Shown piece by piece: positions 29,709 to 38,343 of a stretch of DNA of 38,447 bases. The DNA is from Clostridia bacterium (lineage in GTDB: Bacteria > Bacillota > Clostridia > Oscillospirales > CAG-272). Location of the stretch: NCBI GenBank assembly GCA_017508425.1, contig JAFVYZ010000025.1, positions 1 to 38,447 on the forward strand. Direction: 5' to 3'. A program made the translations under genes and the position numbers. Positions within the stretch are counted from its first letter, which is position 1. Each line of letters opens with the position of its first letter. The notes beneath the pieces were generated by a model. That model was given only the letters and a program-made list of their open reading frames with translations. It was not told the DNA's origin and did not search any database.

Positions 29709-29801
29709 GAAAAAATTAACGGTAAAACAGGCGAAGCCATTGACAAAAAGGGCGTTTTCAAGTACCATATAAGTATATAAATGAATGATATAGGAGTAGC
29801 T

Positions 29802-30359
29802 ATGACGTTATACGAAGGCAGACCCGAGAGCGTTGCGGGTCGCGAGGAAAAGGAGATCGGCGCATACGACTTTTTGGATGCGCTGGGTGTTTCTTATCAG
29901 CGGATTGATCATGAGCCCGCGATGACGATGGCGGTTTGCGAGGAGATCGACAAGGCGCTCGGCGCCACGATTTGCAAGAATTTGTTTTTATCCAATCGGC
30001 AGGGAACCGACTTTTACCTGCTCCTGATGCCGGGGGATAAGCCCTTTAAAACCAAAGATCTGTCGGCACAGCTGGGCACGGCAAGGCTTTCCTTTGGTGC
30101 ACCTGAAAAAATGGAGGAGCTTTTGCACACCACCCCCGGGTCGGCGAGCGTGCTCGGGCTCATGCACGACAAGGAGAACCGTGTGCAGCTTGTCATTGAC
30201 CGCGAGGTGCTCGTGGGTGAGTACGTGGGTTGCCACCCGCTGGTTAATACGTCGAGCCTGCGTCTTTTGACGGGCGACCTCGAGAAAATTATTTTGCCTG
30301 CAACGGGTCACACGCCCATCGTCGTGGACCTGCCTCGCTATGAAATGATGGAAGGCTAA
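29802..30359 (+). CDS. YbaK/ProX-type aminoacyl-tRNA deacylase domain protein
   Basis: A 185-residue YbaK/ProX-fold protein, like the PrdX deacylase-domain proteins thought to hydrolyse mischarged aminoacyl-tRNAs. Seen: YDFLDALGVSYQRIDHEPAM, AVCEEIDKALGATICKNLFL (helix then strand), FYLLLMPGDKPFKTKDLSAQ, GSASVLGLMHDKENRVQLVI and GCHPLVNTSSLRL. The ATG at 29802 follows AGGAG; an ATG at 29781 lacks a site. TTGACA at 29740-29745 is a possible -35, with a poor -10. Which tRNA it edits cannot be told from here. Confidence 0.88.
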   Translation: MTLYEGRPESVAGREEKEIGAYDFLDALGVSYQRIDHEPAMTMAVCEEIDKALGATICKNLFLSNRQGTDFYLLLMPGDKPFKTKDLSAQLGTARLSFGAPEKMEELLHTTPGSASVLGLMHDKENRVQLVIDREVLVGEYVGCHPLVNTSSLRLLTGDLEKIILPATGHTPIVVDLPRYEMMEG

Positions 30360-30361
30360 CG

Positions 30362-31282
30362 ATGCGTTTTTTTATAACCGAACAGGAAAACGGCAAAACG
30401 GTACGCAGTTTTTTGCGCGCCAACGGGGTGTCGGCGGCACTCTCGGCCAAGCTTAAGCGCAGGCCCAACGGAATGATGCTAAACGGTGTGCACGTCACGG
30501 TGCGCGCGGTGCTCAAAACAGGAGATGAGCTTTTTCTTGCCATTGAGGACGAGGAGAAAAACGAAAAAATAGTTCCTCTTGAAGAAGAGGTCGATATTTT
30601 GCTTGAGACCCCCGAATACGTGGTGGTCAACAAACCCCCGTTTATGCCAACGCACCCCTCGCATGGGCATTATACCGACAGCCTTGCCAATGCTCTTGTG
30701 TGGCATTATCGCGATGTTGAGGGATTTCGCCCGCGCTTTACCAATCGCCTTGACCGCAACACCACGGGCGCGGTGTTGATGGCAAAGAACGCGCTCGCCG
30801 CGTCAAAGCTTGCGGCAGCCATGGCTGCGGGCAAGATCGAAAAAACATATTACGCCGTGGTTTGCGGCACAATAGAGAGGGAAACGGTGCTGAAAACCGG
30901 CATTCGTCGCCAAAGCGAAAGCGTCATTTTTCGCGAGGTGTGCGCCGAGGGCGAGGGCGATATTGCAATCACACACGTAAAGCCGCTTCTTACTAAAAAC
31001 GGTTATACGTTGGTGCATTTGGCGCCCCAAACGGGGCGCACGCATCAGCTGCGCGTGCATATGGCGTATCTTGGCACCCCCATCGTTGGGGATGATTTTT
31101 ACGGCGAGGCCTCGCCCCTCTTGGCGCGCCACGCCCTGCACGCGGCAACGCTTGCATTTCCTGATCCCATAAATGGGGAAACGGTGCGGGTTTTTGCCCC
31201 CGTTTCGCCCGATATGTCGTCATTGATCGAAAATTTGTTTGGAAAAGAGGCATTGAAATATTTTGAAAGGGAATCGCACTGA
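30362..31282 (+). CDS. RluA-family pseudouridine synthase
   Basis: A 306-residue RluA-type rRNA/tRNA pseudouridine synthase. Seen: YVVVNKPPFMPTHPSHGHYT, the catalytic block FTNRLDRNTTGAVLMAKN with the nucleophilic Asp in RLDRxTTG, KIEKTYYAVVCG and the C-terminal LAPQTGRTHQLRVHMAYLG then PIVGDDFYG. An N-terminal S4-like stretch is present. Starts 2 nt after the deacylase, so the two form an operon. Its stop overlaps the next frame. Confidence 0.93.
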   Translation: MRFFITEQENGKTVRSFLRANGVSAALSAKLKRRPNGMMLNGVHVTVRAVLKTGDELFLAIEDEEKNEKIVPLEEEVDILLETPEYVVVNKPPFMPTHPSHGHYTDSLANALVWHYRDVEGFRPRFTNRLDRNTTGAVLMAKNALAASKLAAAMAAGKIEKTYYAVVCGTIERETVLKTGIRRQSESVIFREVCAEGEGDIAITHVKPLLTKNGYTLVHLAPQTGRTHQLRVHMAYLGTPIVGDDFYGEASPLLARHALHAATLAFPDPINGETVRVFAPVSPDMSSLIENLFGKEALKYFERESH

Positions 31283-32360
31283 AAAACGGCTTTTTTTGCC
31301 CCGTTATGCGCTTATTTTGTATGGCATAGCGGTCTTTTCGCTCGCCGTTTATCTTGTGGCCGTGCTCTCGCCCTCGTTTGCCGGGTGGTTTCAGGGGACG
31401 GTGGCGGTGGCGGTGCGCTTTTGCCTTGGCCATCTTACGGGGGTGCTCCCCTTTTCCTTGGCGGAGATCCTGATCTTCACCCTACCGCTCCTCATCGCCC
31501 TATTGGGGTTCTTGGCGTGGCAACGCTGTACCACGTGGCGTAATATGGGGGTGTTCCTCGCCTCGGTGCTTTCGGTGGTCAGCCTGCTTTTTACGCTGTT
31601 TGTCTTTTCCTTCGGCGCAGGCTACCATACCGCGCCGCTGGATGAGCGCCTCTCGCTTCCCACCAACGACGTGAGCGCCGAGGAGCTCAGGGCAACGGCC
31701 GTCTTGCTTGCCGAGCGCGTCAATCAAGCCGCCCAAGGCGTGGAGTTCGGTGAGGATGGGTTTTCAAAAATGCCCTACGACCTGCAGGGTATGAACGAGC
31801 GATTGCTGGAGGCGTATGGGGGGATATCGCAAAAATACTCCTTTATTCCGCGCCTCGGGGTAGGGGTCAAGCCTGTGCTCGCGAGCAAAGCCATGTCCTA
31901 TACGCACATCACGGGTGTTTATACCTATTTTACGGGTGAGGCCAATGTCAACGTTTATTTTCCCGACTACACCTTGCCCTATACCGCCGCACACGAAATG
32001 GCGCATCAGCGCGGCATCGCTCGGGAAAACGAGGCTAATTTCGTGGCCTTCCTCGTGTGTGCCGAGTCGGGGGATGCGTACCTGCAATATACGGCCTACC
32101 TCAACCTTTTTGAGTATGTGGCAAACGCATTGTGGAGCGTGGACAGGGAGGCGTACAAGGAGGTGCTTCGGTCGCTTTCCCCGCATGTCATCGGTGAATT
32201 GCGTGCCTACGACGCGTTTTTTGAGGCGTTTCGTGATTCGGCCCTGGCCGACGTTTCGAATGCCGTCAACGACACCTATCTTAAGGTGCACGGCAACAAG
32301 GAGGGCACTGCCTCCTACGGCCTTGTCGTGGACTTGGCCGTTGCGTATTTTAAAGAGTGA
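31263..32360 (+). CDS. DUF3810 zinc metallopeptidase-like membrane protein
   Basis: A membrane protein of about 365 aa resembling DUF3810. Seen: N-terminal helices (ALILYGIAVFSLAVYLVAVL and a second pair near residues 60-110), then a soluble domain with HEMAHQRG, an HExxH zinc site at about residues 242-247, followed by ARENEANFVAF with a possible third-ligand Glu. The longest frame begins at TTG 31263, overlapping the pseudouridine synthase. The start is uncertain because no ATG or good ribosome site lies in frame near it. The substrate is unknown and peptidase activity is a family expectation. Confidence 0.8.
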   Translation: MKGNRTEKRLFLPRYALILYGIAVFSLAVYLVAVLSPSFAGWFQGTVAVAVRFCLGHLTGVLPFSLAEILIFTLPLLIALLGFLAWQRCTTWRNMGVFLASVLSVVSLLFTLFVFSFGAGYHTAPLDERLSLPTNDVSAEELRATAVLLAERVNQAAQGVEFGEDGFSKMPYDLQGMNERLLEAYGGISQKYSFIPRLGVGVKPVLASKAMSYTHITGVYTYFTGEANVNVYFPDYTLPYTAAHEMAHQRGIARENEANFVAFLVCAESGDAYLQYTAYLNLFEYVANALWSVDREAYKEVLRSLSPHVIGELRAYDAFFEAFRDSALADVSNAVNDTYLKVHGNKEGTASYGLVVDLAVAYFKE

Positions 32361-32381
32361 TCTTTGTAGGAGGTGCGAAGG

Positions 32382-33110
32382 ATGAAGTCCATGGATTTCG
32401 AGTACGTAGAGCGTCGGATCGGCTACACGTTCCAACATAAAAGATTGCTCGAGCAGGCTTTTACGCGAAAGTCTTATATCAATGAAAAAAAGGACGCCCA
32501 AAGCAACGAGGTGCTGGAGTTTTACGGCGACCGCGCGCTTGAATTGGTGATCACTCAAAAAATGAGCCGGTATTTCGGCAAGGTGGCGGAGGATGGCCTG
32601 TACCATTCGACCAAGGATGAGGGCGATCTCACCAAATTAAAGGTAGAGCTTGTGCGAAAGGAAATGCTTTCGTTTCGCATTCGTGCCATGGAGCTTGAGG
32701 CTCGCCTTTTTATGAGCCGTGGCGACAAAAAGCAAGCCGCCTTTGAGCGGGATTCGGTGCAGGAGGATCTTTTTGAGGCCATTCTCGGTGCCGTTGCTAT
32801 GGACTCGGATTGGGACGTGAAAGTGCTTACCCGGGTCGTGGAACGGATGCTAAACCCCGAATTTTACTTTAAATATGGGCTTGATGATCGAACGGACCAT
32901 AGATCCCTGCTCGGGGAATGGTATCAAAAGCGCTACGGCGTGGAGCCGAATTATCAAATTGAGCGCGTCGATCGGCATTTTTACTGTAAGCTGAAGGTAC
33001 AGGGCTTTCCGCTGTTCAAGGCCGAGAGTCAGGGCCCGGATGAGGCTCAAAGAGAGTGTGCCAAGCAGGCCGTTCTTTATTTAAAGGAGAGGGGAGAAAT
33101 GAGCCTTTGA
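32382..33110 (+). CDS. rnc: Ribonuclease III
   Basis: A 242-residue RNase III. Seen: NEVLEFYGDRALELVIT with Glu43, Glu46 and Asp50 of the catalytic signature, then QEDLFEAILGA with the second acidic pair, and a C-terminal dsRNA-binding domain (residues 163-241: LLGEWYQKRYGVEPNYQIER ... ECAKQAVLYLKERGE). TAGGAGGTG precedes the ATG at 32382. The context is not the usual rnc-smc-ftsY order, so it could be a second or relocated copy. Acts on rRNA precursors and other dsRNA. Confidence 0.9.
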   Translation: MKSMDFEYVERRIGYTFQHKRLLEQAFTRKSYINEKKDAQSNEVLEFYGDRALELVITQKMSRYFGKVAEDGLYHSTKDEGDLTKLKVELVRKEMLSFRIRAMELEARLFMSRGDKKQAAFERDSVQEDLFEAILGAVAMDSDWDVKVLTRVVERMLNPEFYFKYGLDDRTDHRSLLGEWYQKRYGVEPNYQIERVDRHFYCKLKVQGFPLFKAESQGPDEAQRECAKQAVLYLKERGEMSL

Positions 33111-33157
33111 TCCCCAAAGTCGTATAAATTCGATGGCAAGAAATCGGAGGTACATTT

Positions 33158-33868
33158 ATGTTTGATTTTAAAAACAAGGTGGCAGTGGTCACGGGCGGTG
33201 CTCGCGGCATCGGGAAATGCATTGTGGAGGCCTTTCGCGCGGCAGGGGCCTCGGTCGCGGTCATCGACCTGCTCCCCAACGATTATTTTGTGGGTGATCT
33301 TGCTGACAAAAAAACGCTGGAGGCGTTTGCAGATCGGGTCGTGGCCGATTTTGGCCGTGTGGATTTTCTCATCCATAACGCCCTGCCTAAGACCTGCGGC
33401 ATCACAAACGGCAGCTATGAGGATTTTGAGTACGCCCTGAAGGTTGGCGTGACCGCGCCGTTTTATCTTACCAAGCTCCTTGCTCCGTATTTTGGCAAAG
33501 GGGCGGCGATCGTCAACATCTCCTCATCGCGTGACCGTATGAGCCAAAGGGAGACCGAGAGCTATACGGCCGCCAAGGGTGGCATTGCGGCCCTCACCCA
33601 TGCCCTTGCGGTGTCTCTTTCGGGGCGTGTGCGCGTCAATTCAGTCTCCCCCGGATGGATCAACAATACCGATACCGTTTACGATGGAGCCGACGCCCGA
33701 CAGCACCCGTCGGGGCGGGTCGGCGAGCCGCGTGATATTGCCAATACGGTGCTTTATCTTTGCTCGGATATGGCCGGGTTTATTACGGGTGAAAACGTTT
33801 GCGTGGATGGTGGGATGACAAAACAAATGATCTACCACGGCGACGAGGGCTGGACGTTGCAGGAATAA
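33158..33868 (+). CDS. Short-chain dehydrogenase/reductase
   Basis: A classical SDR oxidoreductase of about 236 aa. Seen: KVAVVTGGARGIGKCIVEAF (Rossmann TGxxxGIG), HNALPKT in place of NNAG, NISSSRD (catalytic Ser), YTAAKGGIAALTHALAV (YxxxK) and NSVSPGWINN. GGAGG precedes the ATG. Substrate unknown: ketone or alcohol. It ends the run starting at the deacylase and is followed by a terminator. Confidence 0.9.
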   Translation: MFDFKNKVAVVTGGARGIGKCIVEAFRAAGASVAVIDLLPNDYFVGDLADKKTLEAFADRVVADFGRVDFLIHNALPKTCGITNGSYEDFEYALKVGVTAPFYLTKLLAPYFGKGAAIVNISSSRDRMSQRETESYTAAKGGIAALTHALAVSLSGRVRVNSVSPGWINNTDTVYDGADARQHPSGRVGEPRDIANTVLYLCSDMAGFITGENVCVDGGMTKQMIYHGDEGWTLQE

Positions 33869-33875
33869 AATAAAC

Positions 33876-33937
33876 AAAGCTCCCCTTAGCGTGATGTTCT
33901 CTTTTCTTGAGATATCACGCCAAAGGGAGCCTTTTTT
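33876..33937 (+). terminator. Long bidirectional terminator
   Basis: GCTCCCCTTAGCGTGATGT and the reverse pairing ATCACGCCAAAGGGAGC form a long imperfect stem, ending TTTTTTT. It separates the SDR gene from the convergent MgtE gene. Confidence 0.85.
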
Positions 33938-35337
33938 TATAAATTCACCAACAGGGAAAAGGCAAGGCTGTAGTAGCTGACGACGGCCACAAGGTCGTTG
34001 ACGGTGGTAATCAGGGGCCCCGATGCTACGGCAGGATCAATACCGATGCGATCGAAAAAGATCGGGATCGCGGCACCGGTAAAGCCCGATACCGTCATGG
34101 CAAAGCACATCGCAAGGCCAACACACCCGGCCGCCGAAAGCACAAAGCTCGCCGTGTAAGCGGCAAAGAAATGTAGGTAGCCGCTGACGATCAAAAACGA
34201 GATCACACCGAGCACAAGACCGCTGAGCATGGCGACGCGGACTTCCTTTAGGATGGTTAGAATGTGCAGCTTAAAGCGCTTGCTTTCGGATTCTCCCAGG
34301 GCCCTGACCGTTACGGCCAGGGACTGCGTGCCTACGTTGCCCGCCATACCGAGGATCAGCGATTGGAAGGAAACGATCATCGGCAGTGCCGCCACAACAC
34401 CCTCGAAGATGCCGACCACACCCGATACCGCAAGCCCCATAAACAGGAGCACGATCAACCACGGCACACGCTTTTTTATGCTGGTGAAGAGCGATTCGTG
34501 GGGATCCTGCTCTGCGGTCATGGCCGCGAGCTTTGCGTAATCATCGCCGCGCTCTTCATCGATCAGCTCGGTGATGTCCGTCGAGGTAATGACGCCCAAA
34601 AGGGCTTTGCTTTCGGAGGAAATGACGGGGATCATATGCTCCGAATAGCCGCGCAAACGCTCAATGTTTTCGGAAATGATGTCGTTGTCATATACAAAGG
34701 GGAAGGTGGTGTGGATCAAGTCTTCAAGTGGTACGTCGCTTCTTGCCACGATCAGGTCCTTGAGGTCGATCGCGCCGTAAAAGGAGCCGTCCTCATTTTG
34801 TGCAAAAATGGTGTAAATGTTGTCGTTTTCGGCAGCCTCGCGGACCAAGGTCCGCATCGCTTGCTTGATGGTCGCCAAGCGGTTCACCGCAATAAAATTG
34901 GTGCTCATACGGCTGCCGAATTCATCGTCTCCGTAGGAGCCGATCATGCGGATATCCTGCTTGATGTCCGGGTCCTCGATCAGCCCAAAGATCTCGCGTC
35001 TTGTTTGCTCATCAAGGTCTTCCAATGCCTCCACGGCATCGTCGGCATCCATTTGCTCGATGATATCGGCCGCGTCATTTGTGTCGATCTCCGAAAGGTA
35101 CTCTCCCGCATCGTCAAGGTAAGACACGATCCTTGACATCATTTCACTGCCAAGAACGTGGCGCAAGCGTTCGCGCTCCTCGGGGGTCAGGTCCGCAAAG
35201 ATGTCGGCAATATCGTTTTCGTGATATTCCTCCAGCTGCGCTTTTAGGTCGCTGTCGGCCCTCTCGCTGCGGATGACCGTAAGGATCTTGGCGCCGTAAT
35301 CTCTTTCGGGTAACGAGAAATTGGTTCCTTCTTCCAT
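33937..35337 (-). CDS. mgtE: Magnesium transporter MgtE
   Basis: A 466-residue MgtE-family Mg2+ channel. Seen in order: the N-terminal MgtE superhelical domain (LEEYHENDIADIFADLTPEE ... MDADDAVEALEDLDEQTRRE), a CBS pair (MSTNFIAVNRLATIKQAMRT ... IPVISSESKALLGVITSTDI) and a five-helix channel domain ending in GPLITTVNDLVAVVSYY. Mg2+ binding in the N and CBS domains gates the channel. Start 35337 is chosen for the AAGGAGG site; an ATG at 35367 lacks one. That site lies in a perfect palindrome (AGGAGGCCTCCT). Confidence 0.95.
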   Translation of the reverse strand: MEEGTNFSLPERDYGAKILTVIRSERADSDLKAQLEEYHENDIADIFADLTPEERERLRHVLGSEMMSRIVSYLDDAGEYLSEIDTNDAADIIEQMDADDAVEALEDLDEQTRREIFGLIEDPDIKQDIRMIGSYGDDEFGSRMSTNFIAVNRLATIKQAMRTLVREAAENDNIYTIFAQNEDGSFYGAIDLKDLIVARSDVPLEDLIHTTFPFVYDNDIISENIERLRGYSEHMIPVISSESKALLGVITSTDITELIDEERGDDYAKLAAMTAEQDPHESLFTSIKKRVPWLIVLLFMGLAVSGVVGIFEGVVAALPMIVSFQSLILGMAGNVGTQSLAVTVRALGESESKRFKLHILTILKEVRVAMLSGLVLGVISFLIVSGYLHFFAAYTASFVLSAAGCVGLAMCFAMTVSGFTGAAIPIFFDRIGIDPAVASGPLITTVNDLVAVVSYYSLAFSLLVNL

Positions 35338-35349
35338 AGGAGGCCTCCT
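35338..35349 (-). promoter_or_regulatory. Palindromic ribosome-binding site of mgtE
   Basis: AGGAGGCCTCCT is a perfect 12-bp palindrome directly upstream of the mgtE ATG, containing the Shine-Dalgarno. The unit might pair with itself or with a second transcript. No M-box-like leader was recognised by eye. Confidence 0.5.
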
Positions 35350-35401
35350 TTTTTGGGAGTGGATCAAGTATAGTTAGTATGACGCAAAACGTGGCGAAAA
35401 A

Positions 35402-36175
35402 TCAGCTCTTGCGCAATGTGGAAAGCACTTGGTTAAACCAACGTTCGCCCTTGGGAGAGCGTATGATGTCGCACATGGTGAAAATGATCAGGTAGGCGAA
35501 AAGTCCAATTACGGCAATCAGGGGATAGCGCAGGAGGGGGAGTGCCTCAAAGGGGGAGTGGATGATGAACATGGAGTTGACGTCGTATGCCGCATCGGCA
35601 CCCACCAGCACCTCAAACATCAAATTGCAATAAAGGCCGATGACGTACATACCGACCACCGAGAGGAATATGTTGCGCAAATTGCGCCAAAACGCGGGGC
35701 GTAAGTATCCGAAAACGGGGATCAGTAGCAGGTTGAACAGAAGCGTGGCGTGCGCCACAATGCTTTTGACGATCTCAAAGTCGCGCAGGGTCGGGTTGAC
35801 GATAAAATCGACGTTGGCAAACATCCCGACCAACGTGGAGGCTATGCCGAACCAAAATACGTAGTCGGAAAGGAAAAGGGCGAGCTTTCCGTCCTTTTTC
35901 GCCGTGAATCCGTAAAAAAGCGCACACCACATCACGACGTTGCAGGGGTAGATGGGTAAAATGAGATTGGGGGTCTCTCGCAAATACTCGATGCCTGAGC
36001 CCGTGAAAAGCAAATGATAGAGGAAGGAGCTGTAATGAAACAAAATGGTCACCAACGGTGCGATCCAAAGCACGGTGCGCTTTGCCCTCTCGCTTGTTGC
36101 CCATTTTTTTGCGGCAAGCAGCAAAGCTGAAATGATCAGTAGTAAAATACAGTTAAAAAGAATAAGTGTTCCCAT
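35402..36175 (-). CDS. YwaF/TMEM164-family membrane protein
   Basis: A 257-residue membrane protein with about seven hydrophobic segments and the pattern of the YwaF/TMEM164 family. Seen: ILFHYSSFLYHLLF, LPIYPCNVVMWCALFYGF (a conserved-looking Cys in YPCN), FWFGIASTLVGMF, IVAHATLLFNLLLIPVFGYL and YCNLMFEVLVGADAAYDV. Such proteins have no firmly assigned bacterial role; the eukaryotic TMEM164 is an acyltransferase of ether lipids. AAGGAG precedes the ATG. Own promoter, divergent from the cyclase-family gene. Confidence 0.82.
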   Translation of the reverse strand: MGTLILFNCILLLIISALLLAAKKWATSERAKRTVLWIAPLVTILFHYSSFLYHLLFTGSGIEYLRETPNLILPIYPCNVVMWCALFYGFTAKKDGKLALFLSDYVFWFGIASTLVGMFANVDFIVNPTLRDFEIVKSIVAHATLLFNLLLIPVFGYLRPAFWRNLRNIFLSVVGMYVIGLYCNLMFEVLVGADAAYDVNSMFIIHSPFEALPLLRYPLIAVIGLFAYLIIFTMCDIIRSPKGERWFNQVLSTLRKS

Positions 36176-36214
36176 AATGACTCCTTACTGACATGCTCCG
36201 ACGGTAGTATATTC

Positions 36215-36243
36215 ATTATAGCATATTGTGCAGAGTAATGCAA
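36215..36243 (-). promoter_or_regulatory. Promoter of the YwaF-like gene
   Basis: Minus strand TTGCAT (36238-36243), 17-nt spacer, TATAAT (36215-36220). Confidence 0.78.
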
Positions 36244-36256
36244 TGCTTTGGTGCGG

Positions 36257-36285
36257 TTGTATTTTTCGGCGTAATATGTTATACT
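36257..36285 (+). promoter_or_regulatory. Promoter of the cyclase-family gene
   Basis: TTGTAT (36257-36262), 17-nt spacer, TATACT (36280-36285). Divergent from the YwaF-like promoter, only 13 nt apart, so the two could be jointly controlled. Confidence 0.65.
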
Positions 36286-36348
36286 GTCGGTAGAGTGGCC
36301 GCTCGGGGATGTTCGGGATGGCCGAGAAAATGCAATGGAGGAAAGCAC

Positions 36349-36957
36349 GTGAGGATTTACGATATTTCCCAAGAGGTTTTTGGCTCAAGGGCGTATCCCG
36401 GCGACCCGACACCGACTCAAAGAGCCCTTTGCTCTATGAAAAAGGGCGACGCTTACAATTTGACGGAATTTTGCATGTGCGCGCACAACGGCACGCACGT
36501 CGATGCCCCGTTTCATTTTTTACAAGACGGAAAAACGGTGGATGCGGTGAGCTTGGAGCATTTTGTGGGTACGGCCTTTGTTACCGAGCATTGTGGGACC
36601 GTTCGGGGTGAGGATGCTGAAAAAATGATCGAGGGCGCAAGGGCGCAAAATGCGGAGTCGGCCAAAAGGATCCTTATCAAGGGCCCGGCGATGGTTTCGC
36701 CTGAGGCCGCGAGCGTATTTGCCCGCGCGGGGCTCCTGCTGCTTGGCAACGAGTCGCAGTCAGTCGGTCCTGAGGACACCCCGATGGAGGTGCACCGGAC
36801 CCTGCTGGCGGCGAACGTGATGTTGCTTGAGGGCATTTGCTTGGAAAAGGTGCCTGAGGGTGTTTATCTCCTGAACGCCGCGCCGCTCAATTTGTCGGGT
36901 GCGGAGGGCTCACCCTGTCGGGCGATCCTGATCGACGTCTCCTCGGCACGGATTTGA
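36349..36957 (+). CDS. Cyclase-family (kynurenine formamidase-like) hydrolase
   Basis: A metal-dependent hydrolase of about 202 aa in the cyclase/arylformamidase family (PF04199). Seen: IYDISQEVFGSRAYPGDPTP and the family hallmark HNGTHVDAPFHF (His46, His50, Asp52), then LEGICLEKVPEGVYLLNAAP. It probably hydrolyses an amide or cyclic ester. GTG start at 36349 is chosen because TGGAGG lies 7 nt upstream; longer frames to 36226 run through the promoter. It sits 9 nt before the DUF1232 gene and likely shares its transcript. Confidence 0.87.
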   Translation: MRIYDISQEVFGSRAYPGDPTPTQRALCSMKKGDAYNLTEFCMCAHNGTHVDAPFHFLQDGKTVDAVSLEHFVGTAFVTEHCGTVRGEDAEKMIEGARAQNAESAKRILIKGPAMVSPEAASVFARAGLLLLGNESQSVGPEDTPMEVHRTLLAANVMLLEGICLEKVPEGVYLLNAAPLNLSGAEGSPCRAILIDVSSARI

Positions 36958-36966
36958 GGGGACGCA

Positions 36967-37335
36967 ATGAGTAAATTGAAAGACAGAGCGAAAAAGCTAA
37001 AAACCGATATTCCCGCGGTGTTTCTTGCCTTAAAGGAAAAGGGGACACCGTGGTACGCCAAGGTGATCGCGATGGTTGTGGTGGTCTATGCGCTCTCGCC
37101 CATTGATCTGATCCCCGATTTTATCCCCGTGCTCGGCTATTTGGATGACGTCATTATTTTGCCCGCTTTGATCGCGTGGTGTATCAAATGTATTCCCCGC
37201 GAGGTGCTTGCGGATTGCCGTATGCGTGCCGAGGGCTTGTGGAGTGAAGGGAAACCGCAAAAATGGTATTATGCGATCCCGTTTGTTGTGATTTGGGCGG
37301 TGGTGATCGCCCTTTCCGTGGTTGCATTTACTTAA
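36967..37335 (+). CDS. DUF1232 (YkvA-like) membrane protein
   Basis: A 122-residue protein. Seen: a charged N-terminal helix, then WYAKVIAMVVVVYALSPIDL IPDFIPVLGYLDDVIILPAL, the YkvA/DUF1232 signature (YALSPIDLIPDFIPVLGYLDD), and a C-terminal membrane helix IPFVVIWAVVIALSVVAF. Small membrane protein of unknown role. Follows the cyclase-family gene closely. Confidence 0.9.
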   Translation: MSKLKDRAKKLKTDIPAVFLALKEKGTPWYAKVIAMVVVVYALSPIDLIPDFIPVLGYLDDVIILPALIAWCIKCIPREVLADCRMRAEGLWSEGKPQKWYYAIPFVVIWAVVIALSVVAFT

Positions 37336-37357
37336 ATCGTAAGGAGATTGAGAACCT

Positions 37358-37891
37358 ATGAATTTTATTGAAATTGCAAAAGAGAGACAGTCCTGTCGCA
37401 GCTACGACCCGACCCGCGAGGTGGAGGGGGAAAAGCTCGAAGCGATCCTTGAAGCCGCGCGTCTCGCGCCCTCGGCGTGCAACGGACAGCCCTATCATAT
37501 TACGGTTTGCAAGGGGAAAACCGCCGCGGAGGTGGCCAAAGCGACTGAGGGGCGCGGAATCAACCGATTTGTCGGGCAAGCCCCCATATTGCTTGTGATT
37601 TCGGAGCGTCCCTGCACGGTGCTTCCGGGTCTTGAGGATAAATTGGCGGAAAATGATTGGCGATCGATCGACATCGGGATCCTTTCCGCTTATATCACCG
37701 CCGAAGCCACGGCACAGGAGCTTGGCACTTGTATTATAGGGTGCTTTGAGAACGATCGCATCCAAGAGCTTTGCGGTCTTGCCGCTCCCGTACGCCTCAT
37801 CATTACCCTTGGCTACGCCAAGGAGGGAGCCCCCTTGCGCTCCAAAAAGCGCAAAGCACTCGCCGAGCTGGTAACCGTTATGGCCGAGTAA
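37358..37891 (+). CDS. Nitroreductase-family protein
   Basis: A 177-residue FMN-binding nitroreductase-fold oxidoreductase. Seen: IEIAKERQSCRSYDPTREVE (R-x-S-x-R FMN-binding start), ARLAPSACNGQPYHIT, QAPILLVISERP and TCIIGCFENDRIQELC. AAGGAGATTG precedes the ATG. Expected to reduce nitro or quinone compounds or a physiological substrate with NAD(P)H. Followed by a terminator. Confidence 0.9.
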   Translation: MNFIEIAKERQSCRSYDPTREVEGEKLEAILEAARLAPSACNGQPYHITVCKGKTAAEVAKATEGRGINRFVGQAPILLVISERPCTVLPGLEDKLAENDWRSIDIGILSAYITAEATAQELGTCIIGCFENDRIQELCGLAAPVRLIITLGYAKEGAPLRSKKRKALAELVTVMAE

Positions 37892-37934
37892 TATGATTGA
37901 CATCAAGAAAGCCGGCATTGCTTTTTTACAAACG

Positions 37935-37964
37935 AGGATAGGTGTAACAGCCTATCCTTTTTTG
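37935..37964 (+). terminator. Terminator after the nitroreductase gene
   Basis: GGATAGG, loop TGTAACAG, CCTATCC followed by TTTTTT. Confidence 0.85.
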
Positions 37965-38074
37965 CTGTCAATTTTCCGCTTCAACAAAACATAAACAAAA
38001 CTTAAATCTTTCTAAAATAAGCTTTTGATATCGTGAAGGGGTAACATCGGGGAACGGTATCTTGGAGGTGGACT

Positions 38075-38278
38075 ATGAAACGGAAATACAAGGTCAAAAC
38101 AGCGACAAAAGCCATAGAGCGCGAATATAATGATATTCCCGTTCGCTATATCGTTGCGGTTCTCATCACGATTTTTGAGATACTCGCCATTATCGGTATT
38201 CCCGTCGGCATCGTCGGTGGTATTCACTATTACTTATTATTTCCGCCAAAAATCGACAAGGGATTTAGTGAAAAGTGA
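38075..38278 (+). CDS. Small single-helix membrane protein
   Basis: A 67-residue hypothetical protein: basic N-terminus (MKRKYKVKTATKAIEREYND), one hydrophobic helix (YIVAVLITIFEILAIIGIPV, continuing GIVGGIHYY) and a short charged tail. GGAGGTG precedes the ATG at good spacing. No family recognised. Confidence 0.6.
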   Translation: MKRKYKVKTATKAIEREYNDIPVRYIVAVLITIFEILAIIGIPVGIVGGIHYYLLFPPKIDKGFSEK

Positions 38279-38295
38279 AGAGTGAAGAGTGAAGA
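38268..38295 (+). repeat. 7-bp tandem repeat at the gene end
   Basis: Four tandem units of GTGAARA across the stop codon of the small membrane protein gene. The number may vary between strains by slippage. Confidence 0.6.
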
Positions 38296-38305
38296 GGTAA
38301 TAAGT

Positions 38306-38343
38306 AAAAATCGACAAGTTTCTATCTAAACTTGTCGATTTTT
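38306..38343 (+). terminator. Terminator after the small membrane gene
   Basis: AAAAATCGACAAGTT and AACTTGTCGATTTTT form a 15-bp stem including A/T flanks around an 8-nt loop. Confidence 0.88.
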
